Below, in pieces: positions 55,297-64,000 of a DNA stretch of 64,000 nt. The translations under genes were made by a program, and so were the position numbers. The notes beneath the pieces were generated by a model. The model saw only the letters and a program-made list of their open reading frames with translations. It was not told the origin of the DNA and did not search any database. The first letter of the stretch is position 1. The number at the start of each line of letters is the position of its first letter. This DNA is from Comamonas sp. Y33R10-2 (lineage in GTDB: Bacteria > Pseudomonadota > Gammaproteobacteria > Burkholderiales > Burkholderiaceae_C), in NCBI RefSeq assembly GCF_019355935.1, contig NZ_CP079925.1, positions 62,001-126,000 of the forward strand. Reading direction: 5' to 3'.

Positions 55297-56048
55297 ATCA
55301 GGCCCTGCTGGCCCAGTACGCCCCACGCCCCGGCCGCAAGCCTTTGCTGCCAGCCTTGAACGAGCGCCAGCAGGTGGCACTGCTGTGCCGCGTGCTGTCG
55401 CGAGAGGGCTATAACGACCACATCGCAGGCCATGTCACTCTGCGGCTTGACGATGGCACTTACCTTGCCAATCCTTGGGAACTTACCTGGAGCGAGCTGA
55501 CAGCCTCCGACATTCTGCGGCTCGATGCTCAAGGCAATGTGATTGAAGGCGAATGGAATATCACGCCCGCCATTCAGCTGCATATCGATGTGCACAACCA
55601 GCGCCACGATGTGGGGGTGGTGATTCACAATCACCCAGAGTGGGCTTCGGTCTGGTCGGCCACTGGCAAGGTGCCACCTGTTTATGACCAGACCTCGGCG
55701 CTGGTTGATACCGATCCTGTGGTCTATGACGAATACCGGGGCACGGTAGAGCAGCGTGAGCTGGGTAATGCGGCGGCCAATGCGCTGGGTCAGAACAAAT
55801 GGGCGCTGCTGGCCAACCATGGTGCGCTGGTGGTGGGCAGCAGCGTGCGTCAAGCACACCTGCGTGCCATCACGCTGGAGTGGCGCTGCCGCCTGGCCTG
55901 GCGCGTGCAGGCGCTGGGCGGCGGCAATCCGCTGTCGCCCGAGGTCGTGCAGGCCACCGGCGGGCGCACCGATCTCAATGGCTTTCCCTTCCTGTGGGAG
56001 GCCATGTGCCGCGAGGAAATCCGCCGCGACCCCACGGTGCTTGGGTAA
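55278..56048 (+). CDS. Class II aldolase/adducin family protein
   Basis: 256 residues. Zinc-binding His pairs are visible as VVIHNHPEWASVW (about 113-125, H-x-H) and LLANHGALVVG (about 175-185); an acidic catalytic position is likely in between. GYNDHIAGHVTLRLDD (about 44-59) is the phosphate-binding or substrate loop region. Such enzymes act in retro-aldol cleavage or epimerisation of phosphorylated sugars, or in decarboxylation of hydroxy acids. AAGGAGG ribosome site inside the dioxygenase gene; 19-nt overlap makes the two translationally linked. Confidence 0.88.
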   Translation: MRHDGLNQALLAQYAPRPGRKPLLPALNERQQVALLCRVLSREGYNDHIAGHVTLRLDDGTYLANPWELTWSELTASDILRLDAQGNVIEGEWNITPAIQLHIDVHNQRHDVGVVIHNHPEWASVWSATGKVPPVYDQTSALVDTDPVVYDEYRGTVEQRELGNAAANALGQNKWALLANHGALVVGSSVRQAHLRAITLEWRCRLAWRVQALGGGNPLSPEVVQATGGRTDLNGFPFLWEAMCREEIRRDPTVLG

Positions 56049-56120
56049 GACACCTCTTCACTTCCTGCCGCATCTTTGGCGGGAGGTGATGAACGCTTTT
56101 GTTTTTCTGAAAGCTGTTTC

Positions 56121-57059
56121 ATGACTGACTCGGACTTGCGTCCTCATCTTTTGCTGGTCACGCCCGTCCCGCCCATGCGACGGGAGAGACTGAGCCAGAA
56201 TTTTGTGCTGCACGACGATGTGGTGCTGGAGCCTGCACAGCGCGTGATGCTTGCCGCAAAGGTGCGGGCCATCCTCTGCAACGCGCAGTCGGTGGTGAGT
56301 CGATTGCAAATGCAGCAATGGCCTGCGCTTGAGATGATCTCCGTCATCGGTGTGGGGATGGACGGCATCGACCTGGAGGCCGCTGCGGCGCAAGACATCG
56401 CGGTACGCAATACGCCCGAGGTATCCACCGAAGATATTGCCGATCACACGCTGGCTTTGTTGCTAGAGGCCACACGGCAGATTGTGCAGGCGCATCAGTT
56501 TGTGCAGCAGGGGCGCTGGTTGCAGGGGCGTTATCCGCCCGGCATGCGTTTTTCAGGCCGACGCATGGGCATCGTTGGTCTGGGGCGCATCGGCAGTGCC
56601 GTGGCCAGACGGGCGCAGGCCTTTGACATGTCGATCGCTTACACAGGCAGAACGCCCAAACCGGAAATCAAATATCGCTGGTATGACAGTGTGAAAGGGC
56701 TGGCCGTGGCGGTGGACTTTCTGGTTGTCTGCGCCAGCGGAGGGGCGCAAACACAAGGCTTGATTGATGCCGCAGTGCTGCAGGCTCTTGGTCCGCAAGG
56801 TGTACTTGTCAATATTGGCCGAGGCTCGATAGTCGATGAGGGGGCCTTGGTGCAGGCGCTGCAAAGCCGAACGATTGCCGCAGCAGCACTTGATGTCTTT
56901 GCCAATGAGCCCGAAGTTCCGCCCGCTTTGAGAGAGTTGCCAAATATCGTGCTCACGCCGCACATGGCCAGCTCTACCCAGCAAGGTCTGCAAGCCATGC
57001 TGGAGCAGGCCGAGACGCATCTGCTTGAACACTTTGGTATGACTGAAGCAACAGGTTGA
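56121..57059 (+). CDS. D-isomer-specific 2-hydroxyacid dehydrogenase
   Basis: NAD(P)-dependent oxidoreductase of 312 residues. Substrate domain VIGVGMDGIDLEAA (about 74-87); nucleotide fold GIVGLGRIGSAVARRA (about 150-165); active-site Arg in NIGRGSIVDEGALV (about 233-246), Glu in VFANEPEVP and His in LTPHMASST. Relatives reduce glyoxylate or hydroxypyruvate, or interconvert 2-keto and D-2-hydroxy acids. The ATG at 56121 gives the standard start; the frame goes back to 56076. It is third in the cluster, 72 nt behind the aldolase. Confidence 0.92.
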   Translation: MTDSDLRPHLLLVTPVPPMRRERLSQNFVLHDDVVLEPAQRVMLAAKVRAILCNAQSVVSRLQMQQWPALEMISVIGVGMDGIDLEAAAAQDIAVRNTPEVSTEDIADHTLALLLEATRQIVQAHQFVQQGRWLQGRYPPGMRFSGRRMGIVGLGRIGSAVARRAQAFDMSIAYTGRTPKPEIKYRWYDSVKGLAVAVDFLVVCASGGAQTQGLIDAAVLQALGPQGVLVNIGRGSIVDEGALVQALQSRTIAAAALDVFANEPEVPPALRELPNIVLTPHMASSTQQGLQAMLEQAETHLLEHFGMTEATG

Positions 57060-57105
57060 ACAAGGTCAGGTTTCTGCCATGCCAATCAAGGTTTAAGTCA
57101 GGTGC

Positions 57106-57136
57106 TTGACCTTTACATGATGTCAATCCTTACAGT
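57106..57136 (+). promoter_or_regulatory. MerR/CueR-type promoter of copA
   Basis: TTGACC (57106-57111) and TACAGT (57131-57136) are separated by 19 bp, the long spacer that MerR-family activators require. The spacer holds the dyad-like ACATGATGT (57115-57123). It lies 27 bp ahead of the copA start. No cueR-like gene is in the window. Confidence 0.7.
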
Positions 57137-57162
57137 TGCATTCAAAGCGAATGGAGAGCGTG

Positions 57163-59646
57163 ATGAATGCACTGGCCAAAAACGGCAATTTTGAGCTGAC
57201 GGTGAAGGGAATGACTTGCGCATCCTGCGTAGGCCGGGTGGAACGTGTGCTCAAGAAAGTGCCGGGCGTGCAGGATGCGGTGGTCAATCTTGCGACGGAG
57301 AAAGCCAGCCTCACTGTGGCCGACCTCGCTCAGGCTGCAGTGGTGGTGCCGCAGGTGGTGGCCGCGCTTGAAAAGGCGGGCTACGCCGTGCCCACGCAAA
57401 ACGTGGATTTACAGGTGGCAGGCATGACCTGTGCATCGTGCGTGGGCCGGGTTGAGCGTGCGCTGAAAAAAGTGCCCGGCGTGCAAACCGCCATTGTGAA
57501 TCTGGCGACCGAGCGCGCCAGCGTGCAGTGGCAGGGCGGCGCCGATGTGAATGCGCTGATGGCGGCCATTGCCAAAGCAGGCTACGAAGCCCAGCCGGTG
57601 GCGCAGAACGCCGGTGCAACAGGCGAAGATGCCACGGCCCAGCGGCAAGCGGCAGAGCGTGAATCGCTCAAGCGTTCTCTGATACTCGCCACTGCGTTGG
57701 CGCTGCCTGTGTTCATTCTGGAAATGGGCGGCCACATGGTGCCCGCCTTTCACCACTGGATTGCACACACCGTTGGCACGCAGACCAGCTGGCTCATTCA
57801 GTTTGTGCTGACGGCGCTGGTGCTCATAGGCCCCGGCCGCCGCTTCTTTGAAAAAGGCGTTCCCGCCTTGCTGCGCGGCGCGCCCGATATGAATTCGCTG
57901 GTCGCAGTCGGCACCTCGGCGGCTTTTGCCTATTCAGTGGTGGCGACCTTCATGCCGCAGTGGCTGCCCGCAGGAACGGTGAATGTGTACTTTGAGGCCG
58001 CTGCCGTTATCGTCGCGCTGATTTTGCTGGGCCGCTTTCTGGAGGCGCGCGCCAAAGGAAATACTTCGCAAGCCATTCGCAGTCTGGTGCAGTTGCAGCC
58101 CAAGACCGCCCGCGTGCGCCGAGGTGGCCTGGTGCAGGAAATCGACATTGCTCAGGTGCATGCCGGTGATGTGATTGAGGTGCGCCCCGGTGAGCGCATT
58201 GCCGTTGATGGCGAGGTTATCGAAGGCCAGAGTTTTATCGATGAATCCATGATCAGCGGCGAGCCCGTGCCGGTCGAAAAAATGGCAGGTTCTGAAGTGG
58301 TGGGCGGCACCGTCAACCAAAACGGTGCGCTGGCTTTTAAGGCCACCAAAGTGGGTGCCGATACGCTGCTGGCGCAGATCATCCGCATGGTGGAGCAGGC
58401 GCAGGGCAGCAAGCTGCCGATTCAGGCGCTGGTGGACCAAATCACCATGTGGTTTGTGCCTGCCGTCATGGGCGCTGCGCTGCTCACATTTGTGGTGTGG
58501 ATGATTTTTGGCCCATCGCCTGCCTTGAGCTTTGCCTTGGTCAATGCCGTGGCCGTGCTCATCATTGCCTGCCCTTGCGCCATGGGTTTGGCCACACCCA
58601 CTTCCATCATGGTTGGCACCGGCCGAGCGGCGCAAATGGGTGTGCTGCTGCGCAAGGGTGAAGCGCTGCAGCAATTGAAAGACGCCAAGGTGGTGGCAGT
58701 GGACAAGACCGGCACCCTGACCAAGGGCCGCCCCGAGCTGACTGATCTGGTGCTGGCCGCAGGCTTTGAACGAAGCGCTGTGCTGGCTCAGGTGGCGGCG
58801 GTGGAGGACCGCAGCGAACATCCGATTGCCCGCGCCATTGTGGATGCGGCCAAGGCTGAGGGTCTGCAGATTCCGGCTATCAGCGATTTTGAATCCGTGA
58901 CCGGCTTTGGCGTGCGGGCCGATGTCGAAGGCATCAAGGTAGAGATTGGTGCCGACCGCTTCATGCGCAAGCTGGGCCTGAATGTGGACGACTTTGCGGC
59001 GGAGTCGGGTCGTTTGGGAGATGAAGGCAAGACGCCGCTGTATGCCGCCATCAATGGCCAGCTAGCCGCCATGATTGCCGTGGCCGACCCGATCAAGGGC
59101 ACGACCAAGCCTGCCATTGATGCACTGCATGCGCTGGGCCTGAAGGTGGTGATGATTACCGGCGACAACCGCCGCACTGGTGAAGCGATTGCGCGCCTAC
59201 TGGGGATTGATGAAGTAGTGGCCGAGGTTTTGCCCGGCGGCAAGGTGGAAGCGGTGCAGCGCCTGAAGCAGGCGCACGGCACGCTGGCCTATGTGGGCGA
59301 CGGCATCAATGATGCCCCGGCGTTGGCAGAAGCCGATGTGGGCATTGCCATTGGTACGGGTACCGATATCGCGATTGAGGCCGCTGATGTGGTGCTGATG
59401 TCGGGCGACCTGTCGGGCGTGCCCAATGCGATTGCGCTGTCTAAGGCCACGATGAAGAACATTAGCGAAAACCTGTTCTGGGCCTTTGCGTACAACGTGG
59501 CACTGATTCCGGTGGCGGCAGGCCTGATGTATCCATTCAACGGCACATTGCTGTCACCGGTGTTTGCGGCGGGGGCCATGGCGCTGTCTAGCGTGTTTGT
59601 GCTGACGAATGCGCTGCGCCTCAAGCGTTTCAAGGCACCGCTGTGA
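57163..59646 (+). CDS. copA: Copper-exporting P1B-type ATPase
   Basis: Pumps Cu(I) out of the cytoplasm. 827 residues. Two N-terminal metal-binding domains with GMTCASC (about 15-22 and 87-93) are nearly identical to each other over about 35 residues. Eight helices surround the transport motif CPCAMG (about 471-476). Phosphorylation site DKTGTLT (about 513), SEHP in the nucleotide domain (about 550) and [10 protein letters not shown] (about 712) are intact. ATG at 57163 follows TGGAGAG; an upstream in-frame TTG or ATG is less likely. Controlled by a MerR-type promoter just upstream. Confidence 0.96.
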   Translation: MNALAKNGNFELTVKGMTCASCVGRVERVLKKVPGVQDAVVNLATEKASLTVADLAQAAVVVPQVVAALEKAGYAVPTQNVDLQVAGMTCASCVGRVERALKKVPGVQTAIVNLATERASVQWQGGADVNALMAAIAKAGYEAQPVAQNAGATGEDATAQRQAAERESLKRSLILATALALPVFILEMGGHMVPAFHHWIAHTVGTQTSWLIQFVLTALVLIGPGRRFFEKGVPALLRGAPDMNSLVAVGTSAAFAYSVVATFMPQWLPAGTVNVYFEAAAVIVALILLGRFLEARAKGNTSQAIRSLVQLQPKTARVRRGGLVQEIDIAQVHAGDVIEVRPGERIAVDGEVIEGQSFIDESMISGEPVPVEKMAGSEVVGGTVNQNGALAFKATKVGADTLLAQIIRMVEQAQGSKLPIQALVDQITMWFVPAVMGAALLTFVVWMIFGPSPALSFALVNAVAVLIIACPCAMGLATPTSIMVGTGRAAQMGVLLRKGEALQQLKDAKVVAVDKTGTLTKGRPELTDLVLAAGFERSAVLAQVAAVEDRSEHPIARAIVDAAKAEGLQIPAISDFESVTGFGVRADVEGIKVEIGADRFMRKLGLNVDDFAAESGRLGDEGKTPLYAAINGQLAAMIAVADPIKGTTKPAIDALHALGLKVVMITGDNRRTGEAIARLLGIDEVVAEVLPGGKVEAVQRLKQAHGTLAYVGDGINDAPALAEADVGIAIGTGTDIAIEAADVVLMSGDLSGVPNAIALSKATMKNISENLFWAFAYNVALIPVAAGLMYPFNGTLLSPVFAAGAMALSSVFVLTNALRLKRFKAPL

Positions 59647-59706
59647 ATGGCTTGAGCGATAGCCACTGGCTTGGCCCTGCTTTACGGGGCTGAGTCAAAA
59701 TGTAAG

Positions 59707-59735
59707 AAGGCACTCTGTGAAAGGCGTGCCTTTTT
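59707..59735 (+). terminator. Terminator of copA
   Basis: AAGGCAC pairs with GTGCCTT across a 12-nt loop, followed by TTTTT. Confidence 0.75.
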
Positions 59736-59754
59736 CTTTGTCGTTTTGCACTTT

Positions 59755-61686
59755 ATGTTGTTTGATTTTTCTCGTTTATGGTGGCCGCGTTTTTGCGCAG
59801 CTCTTGGCTTGCTGCTATGTCTTGGCTGGGGCGGTGCTGTGCATGCGCAAGATCAAGAGAGGATGGCTGAAACGAGTGCCAAACAGTGTGCGCCGCAGCT
59901 ATTGGGAAGCTGGGGTGCGAAAGAAGCCATAGAAGGCCTGCGCCCAGCCGAAGGATGGGAGCCGCTGGAGATTCCTCACATTACCTCCAGCAACTGGCCG
60001 CTGTGGCAAGGCCCGGTCTGGTACCGGCTGGATTGGCAGCTGAACTGCTCACCGGGTCCTGATGCCAACGCGCCGCATCTGGGCTTGGCTATTTCCGGCA
60101 TCCGCATGGCGGGCACGGTGTACTGGAACGATGAGTTGCTGTGGAGCGATCGTTCGCTGGTCGAGCCCTATTCGCGCAGCTGGAACATGCCACGATGGTG
60201 GCCGGTGTCCACGCAAGGCCGTGGTGATGTGCAGACCGTATGGGTGCGCGTGGTGGGCGCGCAGGCAAAGTTTCATGGCCTGGGCTATGTGCAACTGGGC
60301 GATATGGCCAGCATTCAGGAAACCTATGACTCGCGCTACTGGCGCCAGCGCACCAGCTATACGTTGACGGCGGGCCTGTCCATCACCCTTGCCTGCGTTG
60401 CGCTGATGGTGTGGCTGTGGCAGCGCAGCGAGAAGATTTATTTGTGGATGGGGTTGATGCAGGTCTGCTGGACTTTGTACCTCAGCGTCGTCCTCAGCAC
60501 CCAGCCTTGGCCATGGCTTAGCAGCGATACCCTCAGTCTGCTGAATCTGGTCAGTTTCATGCTTTATGCGCACTGCTTTTTGACCTTCATCCTGCGCTTT
60601 TACCGCCAGCGGTGGGTCAGGTCAGAGCGGGTGCTGTGGGGCGCTCTTGCTGTCTGGGTTGCACTGCTACTGCCGGGTGAAAATGCGCTGCTGGATATCA
60701 ATGGGTTTTCTTTGATCTGGGGCGTGGCGGTGTTCTGTACTGCCTGCCTGTATGGCATCTATCGGGGCTTGCGATCCCGTGAACCGCAGCATCTGCTGCT
60801 GGCCGCTGCCTGTGCTGTGATGATTGTGGTGGCCTTGCATGACATCGTGGTGGCCCTGCGCGGCTGGGACAACGACCAGACCTGGTCTTACTTCAGCTGG
60901 CCGCTCAATATTGTGGTGCTGGCCGCGTTGCTGGGCTGGCAGGTGGCCAGCCATATGCGCCGCGTGGTTCGCTTCAATATCGAACTCAAAGATCATGTGG
61001 CCCATGCCCGTGCTGAGCTGGCGCAGGTGCTGGCGCAGCAGCATGCCAAAGATCTGCAAAGCGCCAAGCTGCAAGAGCGCGTGCAACTGGCCCATGACCT
61101 GCACGACGGGCTGGGCGGTAGTCTGGTGCGATCTATGGCACTGGTGGAGCAGGCGCCGCATCAGCTGTCGAACGACCGCGTGATGTCTTTGCTCAAAACT
61201 TTGCGTGACGATTTGCGGCAGGTGATTGACTCGGGCTCCAGCAACGGCGTGACGGTGCCTGAAACCCCTAAGCGCTGGATTGCACCGCTGCGCCACCGTT
61301 TTACGCACATTCTGGATGAGCTGAACATGCAGGCGCAGTGGCAGGTCGATGATCTGTGGCGCGCCACACCCACGGCCTTGCAATGTCTGGGCATGCTGCG
61401 TTTTCTGGAAGAGGCATTTGCCAACATCATCAAACACTCACGCGCGCAGCACGTGCAGGTGGTCTGCACCCAGCCTGATGCGCAGACATGGATTTTGAGC
61501 GTGCAAGACGATGGCGTGGGGTTTGACTGGGATGCCGTGCAGCAAGCCGGCATGAGTGTGGGTATGCGCAGCATGCAGGCCCGCATTGCGCGCATTGGCG
61601 GCACAGTGCAAGTGCAGTCGCAACCCGGTTGCACGCTGCTGACGGCACGCATCACCATCAAAGCCTCGCCGTTGGTGAGTTCTTGA
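59755..61686 (+). CDS. 7TMR-DISM sensor histidine kinase (HisKA_3 type)
   Basis: 643 residues. A signal-like helix near 12-33 leads to a periplasmic beta-sandwich (about 35-205, 7TMR-DISM extracellular type) and then seven helices (about 208-410). A coiled coil (about 415-445) connects to the kinase: phosphoacceptor His in LAHDLHDGLGGSLVRSM (about 451-467) and ATPase motif VQDDGVGFDWDAV (about 584-596), as in NarX-type kinases that pair with LuxR/NarL-type regulators. The start ATG at 59755 lies just behind the copA terminator and lacks a clear ribosome site; the frame runs back to 59671. No response regulator is adjacent. Confidence 0.88.
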   Translation: MLFDFSRLWWPRFCAALGLLLCLGWGGAVHAQDQERMAETSAKQCAPQLLGSWGAKEAIEGLRPAEGWEPLEIPHITSSNWPLWQGPVWYRLDWQLNCSPGPDANAPHLGLAISGIRMAGTVYWNDELLWSDRSLVEPYSRSWNMPRWWPVSTQGRGDVQTVWVRVVGAQAKFHGLGYVQLGDMASIQETYDSRYWRQRTSYTLTAGLSITLACVALMVWLWQRSEKIYLWMGLMQVCWTLYLSVVLSTQPWPWLSSDTLSLLNLVSFMLYAHCFLTFILRFYRQRWVRSERVLWGALAVWVALLLPGENALLDINGFSLIWGVAVFCTACLYGIYRGLRSREPQHLLLAAACAVMIVVALHDIVVALRGWDNDQTWSYFSWPLNIVVLAALLGWQVASHMRRVVRFNIELKDHVAHARAELAQVLAQQHAKDLQSAKLQERVQLAHDLHDGLGGSLVRSMALVEQAPHQLSNDRVMSLLKTLRDDLRQVIDSGSSNGVTVPETPKRWIAPLRHRFTHILDELNMQAQWQVDDLWRATPTALQCLGMLRFLEEAFANIIKHSRAQHVQVVCTQPDAQTWILSVQDDGVGFDWDAVQQAGMSVGMRSMQARIARIGGTVQVQSQPGCTLLTARITIKASPLVSS

Positions 61687-61747
61687 TGAACTATTAATTT
61701 GTGAGCGGTATGTCTTTATTTCGTAATGACTACAGGCTGGTTGAATG

Positions 61748-61778
61748 AAAAAAGGTGCTGAAGACAGCACCTTTTTTT
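61748..61778. terminator. Bidirectional terminator between kinase gene and ribE
   Basis: AAAAAGGTGCTG-aaga-CAGCACCTTTTTTT. Confidence 0.92.
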
Positions 61779-61791
61779 GAGGCGAACTCAA

Positions 61792-62496
61792 TCAGTTTTT
61801 ACGCTGCGGCACATCCACAAAGTCGTCCAGGCTCAGGCCTTTTTCGGCCAGCAGGGCTTCGAGTACGGGCTTCAAACGGCCCAAGCTAGCCTCAACCGTT
61901 TCGCGCACGGTATCGACCATTACTTGCGTGCTGCGCTCAATCTCGATGTTCACCAAGTCGCCCACTTTTTTGCCGCCAAACACGGTCATGCGCAGAGTCT
62001 CGGGGATCAGCCAGACCTCGAACCAGCCTTCTTTGCGGTTGACTTCGGCGACTGTGAGACTGGCGCCGTTGGCGGCGATATAGCCTTTGGCAAACACATA
62101 GGGGCGAAAGGCTTCGGGTATGCCAAAGCGAATCTTGTGGTTGGTGTCGGTCTTCACAATTTCCAGCAGCGGCGCGGTGAAGTCCACATGGCCAGACAGC
62201 GGGTGGCCGCCAATCTCAGCGCCATCCTTGGCGGCGCGCTCCACATTGATGGTGTGGCCCACTTGGTACTGGCCCAGCGTGGTGATGTTCAGGCTTTGCT
62301 GCATCACATCAAACGTGGCGCGGGTGGGCGAGAGGTTCTCGGTCACCGTCAGGCATACGCCGTCGTGCGAGACGCTGGCGCCAATGGCCAAGTCTTCGCA
62401 AAAGCCTTCGGGGAATTCCATGGTGAAGGTGCGCAGACCGTCTTGGTCGCGCAGCGCGGCAATGCTTGCCACAGCTTGGATGATGCCGGTGAACAC
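61792..62496 (-). CDS. ribE: Riboflavin synthase (alpha subunit)
   Basis: Dismutates two 6,7-dimethyl-8-ribityllumazine to riboflavin. 234 residues, about 20 longer than E. coli RibE (also called RibC) because of a C-terminal extension. Two lumazine-binding repeats: MFTGIIQAVASI...VSHDGVCLTV (about 1-52) and GGHPLSGHVDF...AANGASLTV (about 96-150). The substrate-site residues in GVCLTV and GASLTV are intact. No FMN riboswitch is seen upstream. Confidence 0.95.
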   Translation of the reverse strand: MFTGIIQAVASIAALRDQDGLRTFTMEFPEGFCEDLAIGASVSHDGVCLTVTENLSPTRATFDVMQQSLNITTLGQYQVGHTINVERAAKDGAEIGGHPLSGHVDFTAPLLEIVKTDTNHKIRFGIPEAFRPYVFAKGYIAANGASLTVAEVNRKEGWFEVWLIPETLRMTVFGGKKVGDLVNIEIERSTQVMVDTVRETVEASLGRLKPVLEALLAEKGLSLDDFVDVPQRKN

Positions 62497-62580
62497 GGGA
62501 CTGTCTCTCTTCTCAACAGGCGGGCGCAGGGCGCGGGCCTTGGTTCAAAACAGCTATTTTGCCTGCGTTGCAGGGCCGCA

Positions 62581-63456
62581 TCAGGCGAAGGCGGACTGAC
62601 CTTCCCAGAATCCACTAACAAGGCCTTCGGGCTTTTTCAGCGCGCGCACCCATGCGCAATCGGGCCAGGCATCCATCTGTACATTCATCCCCGCAAACAC
62701 GCCGTAGCCGGGGCCGGCGGCAATCACGCCATCGGCTTGCAGCGTCTCGCCTGTGCGAATGCTGCAGGCCGCACGTATATCGCCCAGCGACTTGATGCCC
62801 CAGCCCGCCTGAATATGGTTGCCGCACTCGAGATGGTCGTTGCAGGCAATGCCATGCCCTACATCCAGCAGGCCCTGCACCTGAATGCTGCCGGTTGCGC
62901 GCAGCCCCTTGGCACAGCGCAATGCGCCCTGCACATTTACTTCGCGGTCGATCTGGGCTCGGCCGCTGAGTTCCACATCGCCGTTGCACACCAGCTCCCA
63001 GCCCGCACGCAGGTCTTCAGCGTGAATATTGCCGTCCACCTCGATGCTCCAGGCTGCCTTGATATTGCCGCCGGCCTTGAGTAGCGCATCGCAGAAGATG
63101 GCGCCGCCGCTTTGGATGTCTTCACCCACTTCCAGCTTGCCGGCGCGTATGCCGCCGCCCACCTGCAGGCCGCGGCCCACCAGCAACTGGCCGGGCACGC
63201 GCACATCGCCGCGCACAATCAGCGTGCCGGCATAGACGAAGTTATCGGCCTCAAGGTGTTCCACCTCCAGCACGCTATGGGTTGCGCCAAAGTTTTCCAG
63301 CAGCCAGCGGGCGTCCTCCACACGACCTGCGGCCACTTGCGTATCCATGGCGGCCTGATAGTCGCCGCCGCTCAAGTTGTTGCGCACAAACCAGCGGTAG
63401 CCCATGGCGCAAGGGTTCTTGCCGCGCAAAAAATTCTGTGTGAGTTCCATATCCAT
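62581..63456 (-). CDS. Bactofilin-like beta-helix repeat protein of unknown function
   Basis: 291 residues. The N-terminus (about 1-65) has the conserved-looking LRGKNPCAMGYRWFVRNNLS and DARWLLENFG. From about 70 to 265 the chain is built of 10-20 residue units around V/I-x-A/G-G-x-I/L, for example IRAGKLEVGEDIQSGGAIF and IKAAWSIEVDGNIHAEDL, as in a beta-helix or bactofilin core. No signal peptide or membrane segment, so it is cytoplasmic. ATG at 63456 follows GGAGGT. Related uncharacterised proteins exist in other proteobacteria; I do not know a function. A scaffold or binding role is only a guess. Confidence 0.8.
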   Translation of the reverse strand: MDMELTQNFLRGKNPCAMGYRWFVRNNLSGGDYQAAMDTQVAAGRVEDARWLLENFGATHSVLEVEHLEADNFVYAGTLIVRGDVRVPGQLLVGRGLQVGGGIRAGKLEVGEDIQSGGAIFCDALLKAGGNIKAAWSIEVDGNIHAEDLRAGWELVCNGDVELSGRAQIDREVNVQGALRCAKGLRATGSIQVQGLLDVGHGIACNDHLECGNHIQAGWGIKSLGDIRAACSIRTGETLQADGVIAAGPGYGVFAGMNVQMDAWPDCAWVRALKKPEGLVSGFWEGQSAFA

Positions 63457-64000
63457 GGCTGACCTCCAATCAATCCGTCTTGTCCGATTCGTCCGTTGAG
63501 CAAGGTGCGGCGCGTGGCAGGACGTGACCGTGTCGGCCATAGACGTACCTATCCCGTGCACCTGTAGGTGTGCTGCTTGGTCAGGCCGTGCGGAGGATGT
63601 AAGAGCGTTGCTCTATGCCATCCGCACGGCGGCGGAAAGCATGGCCGTGACACCGCTGAGGCTCACGAACGCGGTCGGAATGCCATGGCGGCGGGTGTGC
63701 AGCTTTCGCAGCGCGCAGGCACGCGCAGGCAGCTCTGCAATCAATGCAAAGCGGCGCAAACGGGCGGCGGTGGAAAGGTGGGTGCAGGCCATGGATAGAG
63801 GGAAAACTGGAGCCGCAATTATGCCTTCTGGCTTTTTTGCGGTCTTGTGCACTGGTATAGATGCCGTGTTAATGCCTTGGCACGCTGGTTCCCGTGTGCA
63901 GCGCAAGGCATCGCTCGTTTGGGTAACATCAGCTCCCCTTGCGGGCGCGCGCACGGCTTACTGGTCTGGATCAGGCCACAGCCTTGAAATGCGCAGCGCC
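63457..64000. other. Right end of the window, no gene recognised
   Basis: 544 bases without a convincing gene. A minus-strand ORF (63613-63954) has neither a ribosome site nor a recognisable product. The only clear structure is the stem GCCGTGCGGA (63586-63595) with TCCGCACGGC (63622-63631), enclosing AGAGC-gtt-GCTCT. A gene may start beyond the edge. Confidence 0.5.

Noticed and set aside
62497..62580. FMN riboswitch ahead of ribE
   Set aside because: Looked for the conserved RFN blocks on the minus strand up to 64000 and saw none.
61777..63084. 435-codon plus-strand frame
   Set aside because: Antisense of ribE and the beta-helix gene; His/Ala-rich shadow.
63613..63954. 113-codon minus-strand ORF
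   Set aside because: No ribosome site, Arg/Ala/Cys-rich random-looking product, and its stop lies in a stem. Treated as non-coding.

Overview
The window reads as a single chromosomal stretch of a GC-rich betaproteobacterium of the family Comamonadaceae, most likely Comamonas. The pointers are the ahcY-tlyA-metF order behind an S-adenosylhomocysteine (SAH) riboswitch, rplM-rpsI next to erpA, a double-length UvrA, and two families of small dispersed repeats that look comamonad. I see no rRNA, tRNA, CRISPR array, transposase or prophage gene.

Layout. 1-9.1 kb: 3' part of a tandem-fused uvrA, a membrane-bound Pls/PosA-type peptide synthetase with a phosphopantetheinyl transferase directly behind it, and a small secreted protein. 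9.2-12.4 kb: TRAP transporter (dctP, dctQ, dctM, minus strand). 12.5-16.1 kb: autotransporter. 16.5-19.1 kb: HAD phosphatase and prfC. 19.3-25.3 kb: SAH riboswitch, ahcY, tlyA, metF (methyl cycle), rlpA, rlmJ. 25.5-28.6 kb: rplM, rpsI, erpA and an MdtD-like efflux permease. 28.9-34.4 kb: xanthine dehydrogenase and a purine permease. 34.4-38.5 kb: anmK, a LytM peptidase and tyrS. 38.7-45.9 kb: LysR regulator, glmU, a soluble histidine kinase coupled to glmU, a MASE2-GGDEF diguanylate cyclase, an Lrp-type regulator and glmS. 45.9-53.5 kb: FCD regulator and a pyroglutamate (5-oxoproline) uptake and degradation operon, ending in a biotin carboxylase-carrier fusion. 53.6-57.1 kb: TetR regulator and a dioxygenase/aldolase/2-hydroxyacid dehydrogenase cluster. 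57.1-61.7 kb: copper ATPase behind a MerR-type promoter, and an orphan 7TMR-DISM sensor kinase. 61.8-63.5 kb: riboflavin synthase and a bactofilin-like repeat protein.

How genes work together. Upstream of glmS, glmU and glmS frame the UDP-GlcNAc pathway, and anmK and the LytM peptidase add wall recycling and remodelling. The pxp operon joins import (DUF969/DUF979), release of pyroglutamate from peptides (pcp) and ring opening (pxpA, pxpBC). The peptide synthetase and its transferase form a compact biosynthetic module whose product cannot be read from sequence.

Most interesting observations: (1) a repeat family with AGCTGCTAG arms that occurs between genes and also in frame inside three proteins, including exactly at the PxpB-PxpC fusion joint and in a UvrA linker; (2) a second repeat of three hairpins placed 0-8 nt behind four stop codons, always in the orientation of the gene, with compensatory stem changes; (3) a 38-codon ORF with a good ribosome site that copies the start of the biotin carboxylase behind it; (4) pxpBC plus the BC-BCCP gene together hold all domains of urea carboxylase; (5) the Pls-type synthetase module.
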